From Agrobacterium vaccinii (lineage in GTDB: Bacteria > Pseudomonadota > Alphaproteobacteria > Rhizobiales > Rhizobiaceae), in the NCBI RefSeq assembly GCF_021310995.1, contig NZ_CP054151.1:1493723-1557722 (forward strand): DNA of 64,000 nucleotides, in the 5' to 3' direction. This document shows, in pieces, positions 9,795-18,615 of the stretch. The stretch's first letter is position 1. Each line of letters begins with the position of its first letter. The position numbers and the translations under genes were made by a program. The notes under the pieces were generated by a model. It was not told the DNA's origin and searched no databases. It saw only the letters and a program-made list of their open reading frames with translations.

Positions 9795-10604
9795 ATGGCA
9801 AATCTGCTGCGCAAGCCGACCGGTCAGTCTGGCAAGGTCCATGATATCACGCCTGAGAGTGCGGAATGGGGCTATGTCGGTTTCGGTCTCTACCGGCTGA
9901 AACCGGGTGAGACCGCCAGCGAGGAAACCGGGGATACCGAAGTCATTCTCGTCTTGGTGGAAGGCAAGGCGGAAGTGTCTTCCGAAGACAAGAATTTCGG
10001 CGAACTCGGCGACCGCATGAATGTCTTCGAGCGCAAACCACCGCATTGCGTCTATATTCCCGCCGGTTCCTCGTGGTCGGTCAAGGCCACGACCGATTGC
10101 ACCATCGGCGTCTGCACCGCACCCGCCAAGCCGGGCAGGCAAGCGCAGGTCATTGGCCCTACAGGCATTTCGCTCAGCGAACGCGGCAAGGGTGCCAACA
10201 CCCGCTACATCTTCCCCATCGCCATGGAAGATCGCGATGTGGCCGATAGCCTCTTGGTCACGGAAGTCTTCACCCCCTCCGGCCACTGGTCGTCCTACCC
10301 GCCGCACCGGCATGACGAGGATAATTTCCCCGACATGACCTATCTGGAAGAAACCTACTACCACCGCCTCAACCCTGCCAAGGGCTTCGGTTTTCAGCGG
10401 GTGTTTACGGAAGATGGATCGCTGGATGAAACCATGGCGGTTTCCGATGGTGACGTGGTGCTGGTGCCGAAGGGGCATCACCCCTGCGGCGCGCCCTATG
10501 GGTATGAGATGTACTATCTCAATGTGATGGCGGGGCCGATGCGCAAATGGCGATTCCAGAACCACCCGGATCATGATTGGATTTTTCAGCGGGATAATGG
10601 GTGA
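9795..10604 (+). CDS. iolB: 5-deoxy-glucuronate isomerase
   Basis: The protein has 269 residues from ATG 9795, which has GAGGAG 7 bases upstream; an in-frame GTG at 9792 is a less likely start. It is a double cupin protein with the conserved 'PPHRHDEDNFPDMTYLEE' metal-binding stretch (about residues 170-190) and 'PKGHHPCGAPYGYEMYYLN' near the end. It isomerises 5-deoxy-glucuronate to the substrate of IolC. It is the last gene of the iolCDEB operon. A repeat-rich spacer follows. Confidence 0.93.
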   Translation: MANLLRKPTGQSGKVHDITPESAEWGYVGFGLYRLKPGETASEETGDTEVILVLVEGKAEVSSEDKNFGELGDRMNVFERKPPHCVYIPAGSSWSVKATTDCTIGVCTAPAKPGRQAQVIGPTGISLSERGKGANTRYIFPIAMEDRDVADSLLVTEVFTPSGHWSSYPPHRHDEDNFPDMTYLEETYYHRLNPAKGFGFQRVFTEDGSLDETMAVSDGDVVLVPKGHHPCGAPYGYEMYYLNVMAGPMRKWRFQNHPDHDWIFQRDNG

Positions 10605-10617
10605 GGGTGGCACACGC

Positions 10618-10664
10618 GGCTAACCCCCTCTGCCTGCTGGCATCTCTCCCACAAGGGGGTGGAT
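10618..10664. repeat. Short intergenic palindromic repeat
   Basis: Arms ACCCCCT (10623-10629) and AGGGGGT (10654-10660) surround a 'CTGCCTGCTGGCATCTC' core. From memory this resembles a short palindrome found many times in Agrobacterium/Rhizobium spacers. It follows iolB and could end its transcript. Confidence 0.5.
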
Positions 10665-10721
10665 CGGGCTGACGGCAATTGTTTGACCTGTTGCAGTGAT
10701 GGAATGACAGCTGCAACGGTA

Positions 10722-10850
10722 GCAACCCTCATCCTGAGGTGCCCCGCAGGGGCCTCGAAGGACGAGGGTTGCGGCACGAGCGCGCAGAGTGCGCGGCGGA
10801 TGCTTCGAGGCTTTGCCCTTCGGCCAAAGCACCTCAGCATGAGGGCGGAG
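10722..10850. repeat. RIME-like mosaic palindromic element
   Basis: The outer arms CCCTCATCCTGAGGTGC (10726-10742) and GCACCTCAGCATGAGGG (10829-10845) pair with one mismatch. Nested pairs are GCAACCCTC/GAGGGTTGC (10722-10730, 10764-10772) and CCTCGAAG/CTTCGAGG. The nested layout fits the Rhizobium-specific intergenic mosaic elements. It is non-coding. Confidence 0.65.
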
Positions 10851-10907
10851 GGTGTGGTTAGCCGACGAGATCACACGGAGTGGATAATAGGACGCAACGC
10901 AGAACCC

Positions 10908-10956
10908 TCATCCACCATCCTTAGACAAGCTCAGGATGATGCAGGAGGGGCGGAAG
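10908..10956. repeat. Second, degenerate mosaic-repeat fragment
   Basis: ACCCTCATCC near 10911 and AGGATGATGCAGGAGGG near 10931-10948 are imperfect relatives of the arms of the element 60 bp upstream. The rest of the 427-bp spacer between iolB and the peroxiredoxin gene (10605-11031) shows no gene. Confidence 0.4.
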
Positions 10957-11031
10957 GGGACGCAACCCTGCCGCTTGGCGAACGTGCGTAAAACGCCGCC
11001 CGCCAAACAAAACAGAGTGCGCCCCTACACA

Positions 11032-11691
11032 TCAACCCTGCGGCTGCTTCGTCTTTCGCAAATACGGCAACACCGTATCGAACGAACCAAACCGCGTAAT
11101 CGCATCCTCGTTCGAAACCGCCGCCGTGATGATCACATCTTCGCCCTGCTTCCAGTTGGCTGGCGTCGCCACATGGTGCTTCGCCGTCAGCTGGATAGAG
11201 TCGATCGTGCGCAGGATTTCATCGAAGTTGCGGCCTGTCGTCATCGGGTAGGTTAGGATCAGCTTGATCTTCTTGTCGGGGCCGATGACGTAGACCGAGC
11301 GGACGGTGGCGTTATCGGCGGGCGTGCGGCCCTCGGAGCTTTCGCCCGCGTCATCCGGCAGCATGTCATAGAGCTTGGCGACCTTGAGATCCTTGTCGCC
11401 GATCAGTGGGTAGGCGACCTCGAAGCCGGTGGCGGTCTGAATGTCCTGTTTCCATTTGGAGTGGCTCTCCACCGGATCGACTGAAATGCCGATGACCTTC
11501 ACATTGCGCTTCTTGAATTCACCATCCAGACCCGCCATTGCGCCAAGTTCTGTTGTGCAGACGGGCGTAAAGTTCTTCGGGTGAGAGAACAGAACAGCCC
11601 AGCTATCGCCGATCCACTCATGGAAATTGATAGGTCCCTGAGTTGTATCCGCGGTAAAGTCGGGGGCGGTCTGGTTGATACGCAACGTCAT
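11032..11691 (-). CDS. 1-Cys peroxiredoxin (Prx6 type)
   Basis: The protein has 219 residues from ATG 11691. A longer frame to 11778 exists, but its extra N-terminus is not typical of the family, and TTGGAG lies before 11691. The AhpC/TSA fold carries the peroxidatic Cys in 'FTPVCTTE' (C45). The C-terminal domain 'RTIDSIQLTAKHHVATPANW' is that of the Prx6 class, and there is no clear resolving Cys. It reduces hydrogen and organic peroxides in the cytosol using an external thiol donor. It appears to be a single gene. Confidence 0.9.
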   Translation of the reverse strand: MTLRINQTAPDFTADTTQGPINFHEWIGDSWAVLFSHPKNFTPVCTTELGAMAGLDGEFKKRNVKVIGISVDPVESHSKWKQDIQTATGFEVAYPLIGDKDLKVAKLYDMLPDDAGESSEGRTPADNATVRSVYVIGPDKKIKLILTYPMTTGRNFDEILRTIDSIQLTAKHHVATPANWKQGEDVIITAAVSNEDAITRFGSFDTVLPYLRKTKQPQG

Positions 11692-11984
11692 GTCATGCTC
11701 CAAGCATAGGGTTAGATATTGAGTTTGACGTGTTGTAAGACTTATGTCACCGGATAAACGACCAGTGAAACGGCTCAAGCTAGGATCGTAATCCTCGTCT
11801 GCGTAATCTGAAGGAATGGTTTTGCGTCACCATTCACACGTCGATTCCGCGCAATCTCTCGCACATTATTGTGGCAACTCTGCCGCACCTAGAGGTTTAG
11901 TTGGCGCGGGGCCTGTAAACAGGGTTGGCGTTCCCCGCCACTTCTCCTAGAGTGCCTGCATCAACCTAACGAGGGAGGTATTTT

Positions 11985-12032
11985 ATGGCATATTTTTCCA
12001 ACTCCCCGGTGGCGTCAGCCGATCTGGCCTGA
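11985..12032 (+). CDS. Putative 15-residue leader peptide
   Basis: A short ORF encodes MAYFSNSPVASADLA and has an excellent ribosome site (GAGGGAGG, 6 bases before ATG). It ends 174 bp before the start of the ABC exporter gene. Several hairpins follow, one terminator-like. The combination suggests translation-coupled control of the transporter. I do not recognise the peptide, and expression cannot be proved from sequence alone. Confidence 0.4.
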   Translation: MAYFSNSPVASADLA

Positions 12033-12065
12033 GACGCTCTTTCTCTTTTCATCAAGAGCCTGTTT

Positions 12066-12197
12066 CTCTTCCGTGCGAAGAGGCAATTGCGTGACGACCG
12101 GCTGGTCCGGTTTCGTCTAGTTTTCCTGAATTTTATCGCGCTGCCACGTCGCGCGATTTTCCTCTTTCAATCTATCTATGGGACCGGCAAGTGCCGG
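12066..12197 (+). promoter_or_regulatory. Structured leader with attenuator-like hairpins before ABC exporter
   Basis: Four perfect hairpins stand in a row: CTCTTC/GAAGAG (12066-12071, 12077-12082), ACCGG/CCGGT (12097-12101, 12107-12111), ATCGCGC/GCGCGAT (12135-12141, 12151-12157) and CCGGC/GCCGG (12184-12188, 12193-12197). The third is followed by TTTCCTCTTT, like an intrinsic terminator. The fourth abuts the GGAAG ribosome site of the exporter gene. Confidence 0.5.
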
Positions 12198-12206
12198 AAG
12201 CTAGTC

Positions 12207-14021
12207 ATGTCTTTTGGTTTGAAAATACTCCGTAGTCAGGCGTTTCGCAGCGTTTTTCGCTTCTGTTGGACCCATTGGCGTCAACAGCCCGGTCGTGTAG
12301 CCTTCATGCTCTGCGCCGTGCTGTTTTCAACGCTAGCCGATGTGCTGACACCCATGTTCGCGGGCCGTTTGGTCGATGCCGTCGTGTCTGGCAGCGCCAG
12401 TGACGCAGCGGCGTGGAACAGCGCGCTCTCGGCATTCGCCTGGTTGATGAGCCTTGCCGTGCTCGCGGTGATCCTTCGTCATGCGACGTTTATGACCATC
12501 ATCAGCTTCACGCTGAGATCGATGACCGATATCGCAGCCGACTCGTTTCATCGCATCCAACGTTTCTCGTCGGACTGGCATGCCAACAGCTTTGCCGGAT
12601 CGACGGTGCGTAAGGTCACGCGCGGCATGTGGGCGCTGGATATTCTCAACGATACCGTCTTCGTTGCGCTGTTTCCATCCATCATTATGCTGGTCGGATC
12701 AACGATCTTGATGACGTGGTACTGGCCGATGATGGGTCTGCTGGTCGGGCTTGGCTCGCTGCTGTTCGTCATCATCACGGTGTGCATGGCGCTGGGCTAT
12801 GTCGCGCCCATGGCCAGTCTTGCCAACAATTGGGACACCCGCATGGGCGGTGCGCTTGCCGATGCCGTGACCTGCAACGCTGTCGTCAAGGCCTTCGGAG
12901 CCGAGGAGCGGGAAGACCAGCGCCTGTCGCGTGTCGTCAGCAAATGGAAGGACCGGACACGCCGCACATGGACCCGCGGCACCATCAATGGCACGCTGCA
13001 GGCCAGCCTGCTGAGCGTCATGCGCGCAGGCGTGATCGGGCTTGCATTGATGCTGTGGGCGAGCGGTAACGCCAATGCGGGGGATGTCACCTTCGTGCTG
13101 ACGGCCTTCTTCATCCTGCAAGGATATTTGCGTGAAATCGGCATGCATATCCGTAACTTGCAGCGTTCGGTGAATGACATGGAGGAACTCGTCTCCATCC
13201 ATTCGCAGCCACTGGGCATCGAAGATGTGTCCTACGCAAAAACGCTTGTCATCAATGAGGGAAAGATCGAGTTCGACCGGGTGAGCTTCCATTACGGCAG
13301 GCATCTGGCGCCGCTCTACAAAGACTTCTCCGTCACCATCAAGCCGGGCGAGCGCGTGGGTCTGGTCGGGCATTCCGGTTCGGGCAAGACGACATTCATC
13401 AAGCTCATTCAGCGGCTTCATGATGTCAGCCATGGCACGATCAGCATCGACGGGCAGGATATTTCGCAGGTGTCGCAGGCGTCGCTGCGCCAGCAGATTG
13501 CCATCGTGCAGCAAGAGCCGATCCTGTTTCATCGGTCGCTGGCCGAAAACATTGCCTATGCGCGACCCAATGCGACACAGCGGCAGATCGAACATGCGGC
13601 ACAGCTCGCCAGCGCGCATGGCTTTATCTCCGCTCTGCCGAAGGGATATGGCACGCTGGTGGGGGAACGCGGCATTAAGCTTTCCGGTGGCGAGCGCCAG
13701 CGTATTGCCATTGCCCGGGCGTTTCTGGCGGATGCACCTATCCTCATTCTCGACGAGGCAACATCGAGCCTGGATTCGGAATCGGAGATGCTGATCCAGA
13801 CGGCGATGGAACGTCTGATGCAGGGCCGCACGACGCTGGTCGTGGCGCACCGCCTGTCGACGGTTCGCTCGCTGGACCGGCTGCTGGTGTTCGATCATGG
13901 CGAGATTGCCGAGGAAGGAACGCATGTCAGCCTCATCCAAAAGAAGGGCGGCATCTATCGCGGCCTTTTCGAACGGCAGGCGCTGGAGCTGACCAAGGGT
14001 CTGGTCATGGACGTCAACTGA
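12207..14021 (+). CDS. ABC exporter, fused permease and ATPase
   Basis: The protein has 604 residues. ATG 12207 is chosen because GGAAG lies just before it; the open frame extends to 12087 but that part contains the leader hairpins. An N-terminal six-helix transmembrane domain (about 20-320) is followed by an ATPase domain with 'GHSGSGKTT' (Walker A), '[15 protein letters not shown]' (signature), 'ILILDEATSSLD' (Walker B) and 'VAHRLST' (H-loop). This is the type IV exporter (MsbA-like) half-transporter layout, working as a homodimer or heterodimer in the inner membrane. The substrate is unknown; multidrug or lipid export is possible. No partner gene is adjacent. Confidence 0.88.
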   Translation: MSFGLKILRSQAFRSVFRFCWTHWRQQPGRVAFMLCAVLFSTLADVLTPMFAGRLVDAVVSGSASDAAAWNSALSAFAWLMSLAVLAVILRHATFMTIISFTLRSMTDIAADSFHRIQRFSSDWHANSFAGSTVRKVTRGMWALDILNDTVFVALFPSIIMLVGSTILMTWYWPMMGLLVGLGSLLFVIITVCMALGYVAPMASLANNWDTRMGGALADAVTCNAVVKAFGAEEREDQRLSRVVSKWKDRTRRTWTRGTINGTLQASLLSVMRAGVIGLALMLWASGNANAGDVTFVLTAFFILQGYLREIGMHIRNLQRSVNDMEELVSIHSQPLGIEDVSYAKTLVINEGKIEFDRVSFHYGRHLAPLYKDFSVTIKPGERVGLVGHSGSGKTTFIKLIQRLHDVSHGTISIDGQDISQVSQASLRQQIAIVQQEPILFHRSLAENIAYARPNATQRQIEHAAQLASAHGFISALPKGYGTLVGERGIKLSGGERQRIAIARAFLADAPILILDEATSSLDSESEMLIQTAMERLMQGRTTLVVAHRLSTVRSLDRLLVFDHGEIAEEGTHVSLIQKKGGIYRGLFERQALELTKGLVMDVN

Positions 14022-14028
14022 TAGAAAA

Positions 14029-14061
14029 TGGCCCACGCTGCAGGGATGCGGCGTGGGCCCA
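14029..14061. terminator. Bidirectional hairpin terminator
   Basis: TGGCCCACGC and GCGTGGGCCCA form a long stem between the convergent ABC exporter and monooxygenase genes. On the minus strand it is followed by CATTTTCTATC. Confidence 0.8.
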
Positions 14062-14066
14062 ATGGA

Positions 14067-15089
14067 TCAGCGCCAGCCAAGTTCTGGCGCGACATATTTC
14101 AAAATGGAATCGAGCACATGGACATTGTAGTCGACGCCCAGCTGGTTGGGGATCGTCAGCAGCAATGTATCGGCTTCGGCCACGGCCTCGTCCTGCGCCA
14201 GTTCCTTGATCAGCGCATCCGGCTCAGCGGCATATGACCGACCGAAAATCGCGCGGGTTGACGCGTCGATATAGCCGATGCTGTCGCTTTCCTTACTTCC
14301 ACCGCCGAAATAGGCGCGGTCACGGTCATCCACCAGCGCAAAAATGCTGCGGCTGACGGAGACGCGCGGAGTGCGGGTGTGGCCCGCTTCCTTCCATGCC
14401 TCTCGGTAAGCGCGGATTTGCGCCGCTTGCTGAACGTGGAAGGGCTCGCCCGTCTCATCGTTCTTCAGCGTCGAGCTTTGCAGGTTCATACCCAGCTTGG
14501 CGGCCCATACCGCCGTAGCATTGGAACTCGCACCCCACCAGATGCGGTCGCGCAAACCTTCCGAATGCGGCTCAAGACGCAGGAGGCCGGGCGGATTGGG
14601 AAACATCGGGCGTGGATTGGGTTCGGCAAAGCCTTCGCCTTTCAGCACCTCCAAAAACACTTCGGCATTGTGGCGACCCATATCGGCATCGCTTGTGCCT
14701 TCCTTCGGTTGAAAGCCGAAATAGCGCCAGCCTTCGATGACCTGCTCAGGCGAACCGCGGCTGATACCCAATTGTAGACGACCTTCCGAAATCAGGTCCG
14801 CAGAGCCTGCGTCTTCCGCCATGTAGAGCGGATTTTCATAGCGCATGTCGATCACGCCGGTGCCAATTTCAATGGTCTTTGTCCGGGCGCCAACGGCTGC
14901 CAGCAGTGGAAAGGGCGAGGCAAGCTGACGGGCAAAGTGGTGGACGCGAAAATACGCGCCATCGACGCCGATCTCTTCAGCAGCCACGGCAAGTTCGATG
15001 GATTGTTTCAGCACGTCCTTAGGGGTGCGCGTCTGCGAATGCGCGCCGGGGCTCCAGTGACCGAAAGACAGAAAGCCAATCTTCTTCAT
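14067..15089 (-). CDS. LLM-class flavin-dependent oxidoreductase
   Basis: The protein has 340 residues. ATG 15089 is chosen: it has AGGTG upstream and begins 'MKKIGFLSFGHW', a typical first strand; the open frame to 15128 has no ribosome site. It is a luciferase-like monooxygenase TIM barrel that uses reduced flavin. Visible family features are 'GVDGAYFRVHHFARQLASPFPLLAAVGARTK', 'EIGTGVIDMRYENPLYMAEDAG' and 'LQLGISRGSPEQ'. The substrate cannot be deduced. A palindrome resembling an operator lies 75 bp upstream. Confidence 0.85.
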   Translation of the reverse strand: MKKIGFLSFGHWSPGAHSQTRTPKDVLKQSIELAVAAEEIGVDGAYFRVHHFARQLASPFPLLAAVGARTKTIEIGTGVIDMRYENPLYMAEDAGSADLISEGRLQLGISRGSPEQVIEGWRYFGFQPKEGTSDADMGRHNAEVFLEVLKGEGFAEPNPRPMFPNPPGLLRLEPHSEGLRDRIWWGASSNATAVWAAKLGMNLQSSTLKNDETGEPFHVQQAAQIRAYREAWKEAGHTRTPRVSVSRSIFALVDDRDRAYFGGGSKESDSIGYIDASTRAIFGRSYAAEPDALIKELAQDEAVAEADTLLLTIPNQLGVDYNVHVLDSILKYVAPELGWR

Positions 15090-15164
15090 GATATTCACCT
15101 GAATTGCATATGTTTCGTTGCCAGACATATAGTGTGCAAATCGCGGAATGTACGGCCAAGATTG

Positions 15165-15179
15165 TGAACAGTCTGTTCA
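15165..15179. promoter_or_regulatory. Palindromic operator candidate TGAACA-GTC-TGTTCA
   Basis: A perfect 6-bp inverted repeat with a 3-base centre sits in the 368-bp divergent spacer between the monooxygenase and aldolase genes. It is closer to the monooxygenase start, so it probably regulates that gene. No regulator gene is adjacent. The rest of the spacer (15180-15440) shows no gene. Confidence 0.4.
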
Positions 15180-15457
15180 GACCTCGCCAATAGGACGGTC
15201 TAGTTTCGCCGCTTATCCGCAAGTGAGAGTGCCGAGTCGGTGTCGCCGAGCGGCAAATCCAGCCCCTCAAACAGCCTGTTTTGAGGTGCCACACAAAAAA
15301 GATTCGATCCAAATCGTTTGAAAAATCCTTGCCGCCAAAAAAGGCTTGGATAGTTATCTCCTTCAAGACAATAGTGTTTCCCGTGATGAGAAATCGATCA
15401 TCTGCTTCTGTAGAAGTCATCGATAACGACGGTAAACATTAACGAGGAGGAAATACC

Positions 15458-16522
15458 TTGGCACGAATTACGCTCCGCCAATTGCTCGATCACGCAGCCG
15501 AACACGGTTATGGCGTGCCTGCTTTCAACATCAACAATATGGAACAGGCGCTGGCAATTATGGAAGCGGCGGATGCGACGAATTCGCCCGTCATTATGCA
15601 GGCATCGCGCGGCGCACGTGCTTATGCAAACGACATCATGCTCAAGCACATGATGGATGCGGTGGTTGAAATCTACCCGCATATTCCTGTCTGCGTCCAT
15701 CTGGACCATGGCAACGAGGCGGCAAGCTGCATGACGGCCATGCAGGCTGGTTTCACATCCGTCATGATGGATGGTTCGCTGAAGGCTGACGGCAAGACCC
15801 CCGGCGATTGGGATTACAACGTTGGCGTCACCCGCCAGGTCACGACCATGGCACACTACGGCGGCATCTCCGTCGAGGGCGAACTCGGTGTTCTCGGCTC
15901 GCTGGAAACCGGCATGGGCGAGGCCGAAGACGGCCACGGTGCTGAAGGTGTTCTCTCGCACGACCAACTGCTGACCGACCCGGATGAGGCCGTCAAGTTC
16001 GTGCAGGAAACCAAGGTCGATGCGCTGGCCGTCGCCATGGGCACAAGCCACGGTGCTTACAAGTTCACCCGTAGACCTGACGGTTCCGTGCTGGCCATGA
16101 ACGTCATCGAGGAAATTCATAACAAGCTGCCCAACACGCACCTCGTCATGCATGGTTCATCGACTGTGCCTCAGGATTTGCAGGACATCATCAACGCCTA
16201 TGGCGGCGCCATCAAGCCGACCTGGGGTGTGCCGATCGAGGAAATCCAGCGCGGAATCAAGAACGGCGTTCGCAAAATCAACATCGACACCGACTGCCGC
16301 ATGGCCATCACCGGCCAGATCCGCAAGGTTATGGCGGAAGACCCAGCGGAATTCGATCTGCGCAAATATCTGAAGCCAGCGCGCGAGGCTATGACGAAGC
16401 TCTGTAAGGAACGCTTCGAGTTGTTTTGGACGGAAGGTCAGGCTTCGAAGATCACGCCTATTCCGCTTCGGGATATGGCGAAGCGTTACGCGTCGGGTGA
16501 ACTCGACCCGGTTGTTTCCTAA
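15458..16522 (+). CDS. fba: Class II fructose-bisphosphate aldolase
   Basis: The protein has 354 residues from a TTG start at 15458 behind GAGGAGGAAA. It catalyses reversible cleavage of fructose 1,6-bisphosphate using zinc. Family motifs seen are '[11 protein letters not shown]', '[10 protein letters not shown]' (metal and catalytic region), '[19 protein letters not shown]', '[10 protein letters not shown]', 'VMHGSSTVP' and '[10 protein letters not shown]'. The length suits the CbbA/Calvin-cycle type subgroup that is standard in rhizobia. The weak TTG codon with a very strong ribosome site may tune its level. No other glycolytic gene is adjacent. Confidence 0.93.
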   Translation: MARITLRQLLDHAAEHGYGVPAFNINNMEQALAIMEAADATNSPVIMQASRGARAYANDIMLKHMMDAVVEIYPHIPVCVHLDHGNEAASCMTAMQAGFTSVMMDGSLKADGKTPGDWDYNVGVTRQVTTMAHYGGISVEGELGVLGSLETGMGEAEDGHGAEGVLSHDQLLTDPDEAVKFVQETKVDALAVAMGTSHGAYKFTRRPDGSVLAMNVIEEIHNKLPNTHLVMHGSSTVPQDLQDIINAYGGAIKPTWGVPIEEIQRGIKNGVRKINIDTDCRMAITGQIRKVMAEDPAEFDLRKYLKPAREAMTKLCKERFELFWTEGQASKITPIPLRDMAKRYASGELDPVVS

Positions 16523-16550
16523 GCGGTTGAGGGAGGCTTAAGCCTCTCAA

Positions 16551-16746
16551 TCGTCATGCTCAGGCTCGTCCCGAGCATCTGCTACGGTTCGTCTTGCGCG
16601 ACGGTAGTGGCTCTTGAAGCAGATAAGAAAACCAAAAAAGCCGGAAGCGATGAATTCGCCTCCGGCTTTTTCTGTTTCTGGCACAAGCCCGCGTCGCAGC
16701 CTGCTTGAGCGGTAGTAGACCCTCGGGACAGGCCCGAGGGTGACGA
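16551..16746. repeat. Inverted pair of related intergenic repeats
   Basis: The 35-base arm at 16551-16585 (TCGTCATGCTCAGGCTCGTC...) and the reverse complement of 16712-16746 (TCGTCACCCTCGGGCCTGTC...) agree at most positions, including GTCCCGAG and CTACTAC/CTGCTAC. Two copies of one repeat family therefore lie head to head around the fba terminator. The spacer 16523-16814 holds no gene. Confidence 0.55.
16634..16671 (+). terminator. Intrinsic terminator downstream of fba
   Basis: AAAAAAGCCGGA and TCCGGCTTTTT form a stem whose loop contains GATGAATTCG, followed by CTGTTTCTG. It is about 110 bp after fba. Confidence 0.75.
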
Positions 16747-16769
16747 ACGCGGGGGTGGTGCTACAAAAA

Positions 16770-16793
16770 CCGGAGGCAGCGAACTGCCTCCGG
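16770..16793 (-). terminator. Intrinsic terminator of the glp operon
   Basis: The perfect 10-bp stem CCGGAGGCAG / CTGCCTCCGG with a 4-base loop is followed on the minus strand by TTTTTGTAG. It lies 22 bp after the glpV stop codon. Confidence 0.85.
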
Positions 16794-16814
16794 CATGCTT
16801 TCAATCCAGCAGAC

Positions 16815-18536
16815 TTACTTCTGCCAGCTCTTGACCAACTCGTCATAATTCACGGTCATCGGCTTTTCTTTTTCTTCCGCGATCTTCAACTGAGGCGCAA
16901 GGTGGCCCTTCGAAACGGCGTCCTTGTTCCAGTATTCCAGATCGTGCTCTTCGGCCAGCTTCGGTCCGATTTCGCCCTGAACGCCTGCACGTTCCAGACG
17001 CTGCATGACCTTTTCCTGTTCGGCACAGAGCGAGTCCATGGCTTCCTGCGCTGTCTTTGCACCGGAGGATGCATCGCCCACGGCCTGCCACCACAGCTGA
17101 GCCAGCTTTGGATAGTCAGGAACGTTGGTGCCGGTTGGAGACCACTGAACGCGGGCAGGCGAGCGATAGAACTCGATCAGGCCGCCGAGGTCCTTGGCGC
17201 GCTTGGTAAAGCTTTCGTGGTTGATCGAGGAGTCGCGGATGAGCGTCAGGCCGACATGGCTTTTCTTCACATCAACGGTCTTCGATGTCACGAACTGCGC
17301 GTAGAGCCATGCTGCCTTGGCGCGGTCGTCGGGAGTGGACTTCATCAGTGTCCAGGAACCCACGTCCTGATAACCGAGCTTCATGCCATCTTTCCAATAG
17401 ACACCGTGCGGAGAGGGGGCCATGCGCCACTTCGGCGTGCCATCCTCGTTGACCACGGGCAAGCCCTTCTTGACCGCATCCGCCGTAAACGCCGTGTACC
17501 AGAAAATCTGCTGCGCAACTTCGCCCTGCGCCGGAACGGGACCGGATTCAGAGAAGTTCATGCCCGCAGCTGCTGGAGGCGCGTAAGCCTTCAACCAGTC
17601 GAGGTATTTCTGGATCGCGTAGACAGAGGCAGGACCGTTGGTATCACCGCCGCGTGCAACGCAGGAGCCGACGGGCTGAGACTTTTCGTTGACCTTGATG
17701 CCCCATTCATCGACAGGCAGCCCGTTTGGCAAGCCCTTGTCGCCGTTGCCAGCCATGGAAAGCCAGGCATCTGTAAAGCGCCAACCGAGTGACGGGTCTT
17801 TCTTGCCATAATCCATATGGCCATAGACTTTTTTGCCGTTGATTTCACGACCGGTGAAGAAGGCGGCGATGTCTTCATAGGCTGACCAATTGACGGGAAC
17901 GCCGAGATCGTAGCCATACTTGGCCTTGAAGTCTGCCTTGTTCTTTTCGTCGTTGAACCAGTCATACCGGAACCAGTAGAGGTTCGCGAATTGCTGGTCA
18001 GGCAGCTGGTAGAGCTTGCCGTCAGGTGCTGTCGTGAATTTCGTACCGATGAAATCCTTCAGGTCGAGGCCGGGATTGGTCACGTCCTTGCCTTCGTTGG
18101 CCATCCAGTCTGTCAGGTTGCGGGCCTGCTGGTAGCGCCAATGGGTGCCGATCAGGTCGCTATCGTTGACGAAGGCGTCATAGATGTTTTCGCCAGACTG
18201 CATCTGCGTCTGGAGTTTCTCCACCACGTCACCTTCGCCGATCAAGTCGTGCGTCAGCTTGATGCCGGTGATTTCCGAAAATGCCTTGGCCAGTACCTTG
18301 GATTCATACTCATGCGTCGTCAGCGTTTCCGAGACGACCTTGATATCCATGCCGGCAAAAGGTTTGGCGGCATCGATGAACCATTGCATTTCCTTTTCCT
18401 GATCAGCACGGGAAAGGCTCGAGAGATCGCCGATTTCCTTGTCCAGAAAGGTCTTGGCCTCGTTCATCCCGGCGTTTGCCACGCCTGATAGTGCCAGCAG
18501 CGCCGCTGCCGTCGTTGTTAAAAGATGCACTCGCAT
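16815..18536 (-). CDS. glpV: Glycerol ABC transporter substrate-binding protein
   Basis: The protein has 573 residues from ATG 18536, 6 bases after GGGAGG; an ATG at 18542 overlaps the ribosome site. A Sec signal peptide is clear ('MRVHLLTTTAAALLALSGVANA'-like, cleaved after Ala). The mature protein is a large solute-binding protein of the extracellular-solute-binding family 1 type. It sits at the end of the glpD-glpSTPQ-glpU operon, the arrangement shown in Rhizobium leguminosarum to import glycerol. It would capture glycerol in the periplasm for GlpP/GlpQ. Confidence 0.9.
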   Translation of the reverse strand: MRVHLLTTTAAALLALSGVANAGMNEAKTFLDKEIGDLSSLSRADQEKEMQWFIDAAKPFAGMDIKVVSETLTTHEYESKVLAKAFSEITGIKLTHDLIGEGDVVEKLQTQMQSGENIYDAFVNDSDLIGTHWRYQQARNLTDWMANEGKDVTNPGLDLKDFIGTKFTTAPDGKLYQLPDQQFANLYWFRYDWFNDEKNKADFKAKYGYDLGVPVNWSAYEDIAAFFTGREINGKKVYGHMDYGKKDPSLGWRFTDAWLSMAGNGDKGLPNGLPVDEWGIKVNEKSQPVGSCVARGGDTNGPASVYAIQKYLDWLKAYAPPAAAGMNFSESGPVPAQGEVAQQIFWYTAFTADAVKKGLPVVNEDGTPKWRMAPSPHGVYWKDGMKLGYQDVGSWTLMKSTPDDRAKAAWLYAQFVTSKTVDVKKSHVGLTLIRDSSINHESFTKRAKDLGGLIEFYRSPARVQWSPTGTNVPDYPKLAQLWWQAVGDASSGAKTAQEAMDSLCAEQEKVMQRLERAGVQGEIGPKLAEEHDLEYWNKDAVSKGHLAPQLKIAEEKEKPMTVNYDELVKSWQK

Positions 18537-18615
18537 AATCATCCTCCCAGTGTTTACGATTGCTTGCAGATGTATCTCCGGGCGGTCCTCCCTCCCGGTA
18601 TTTCAGTCGGGTGAG

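Noticed and set aside
12699..14036. 445-codon open frame on the minus strand
   Set aside because: Antisense to the ABC exporter's ATPase and membrane domain; no recognisable protein.
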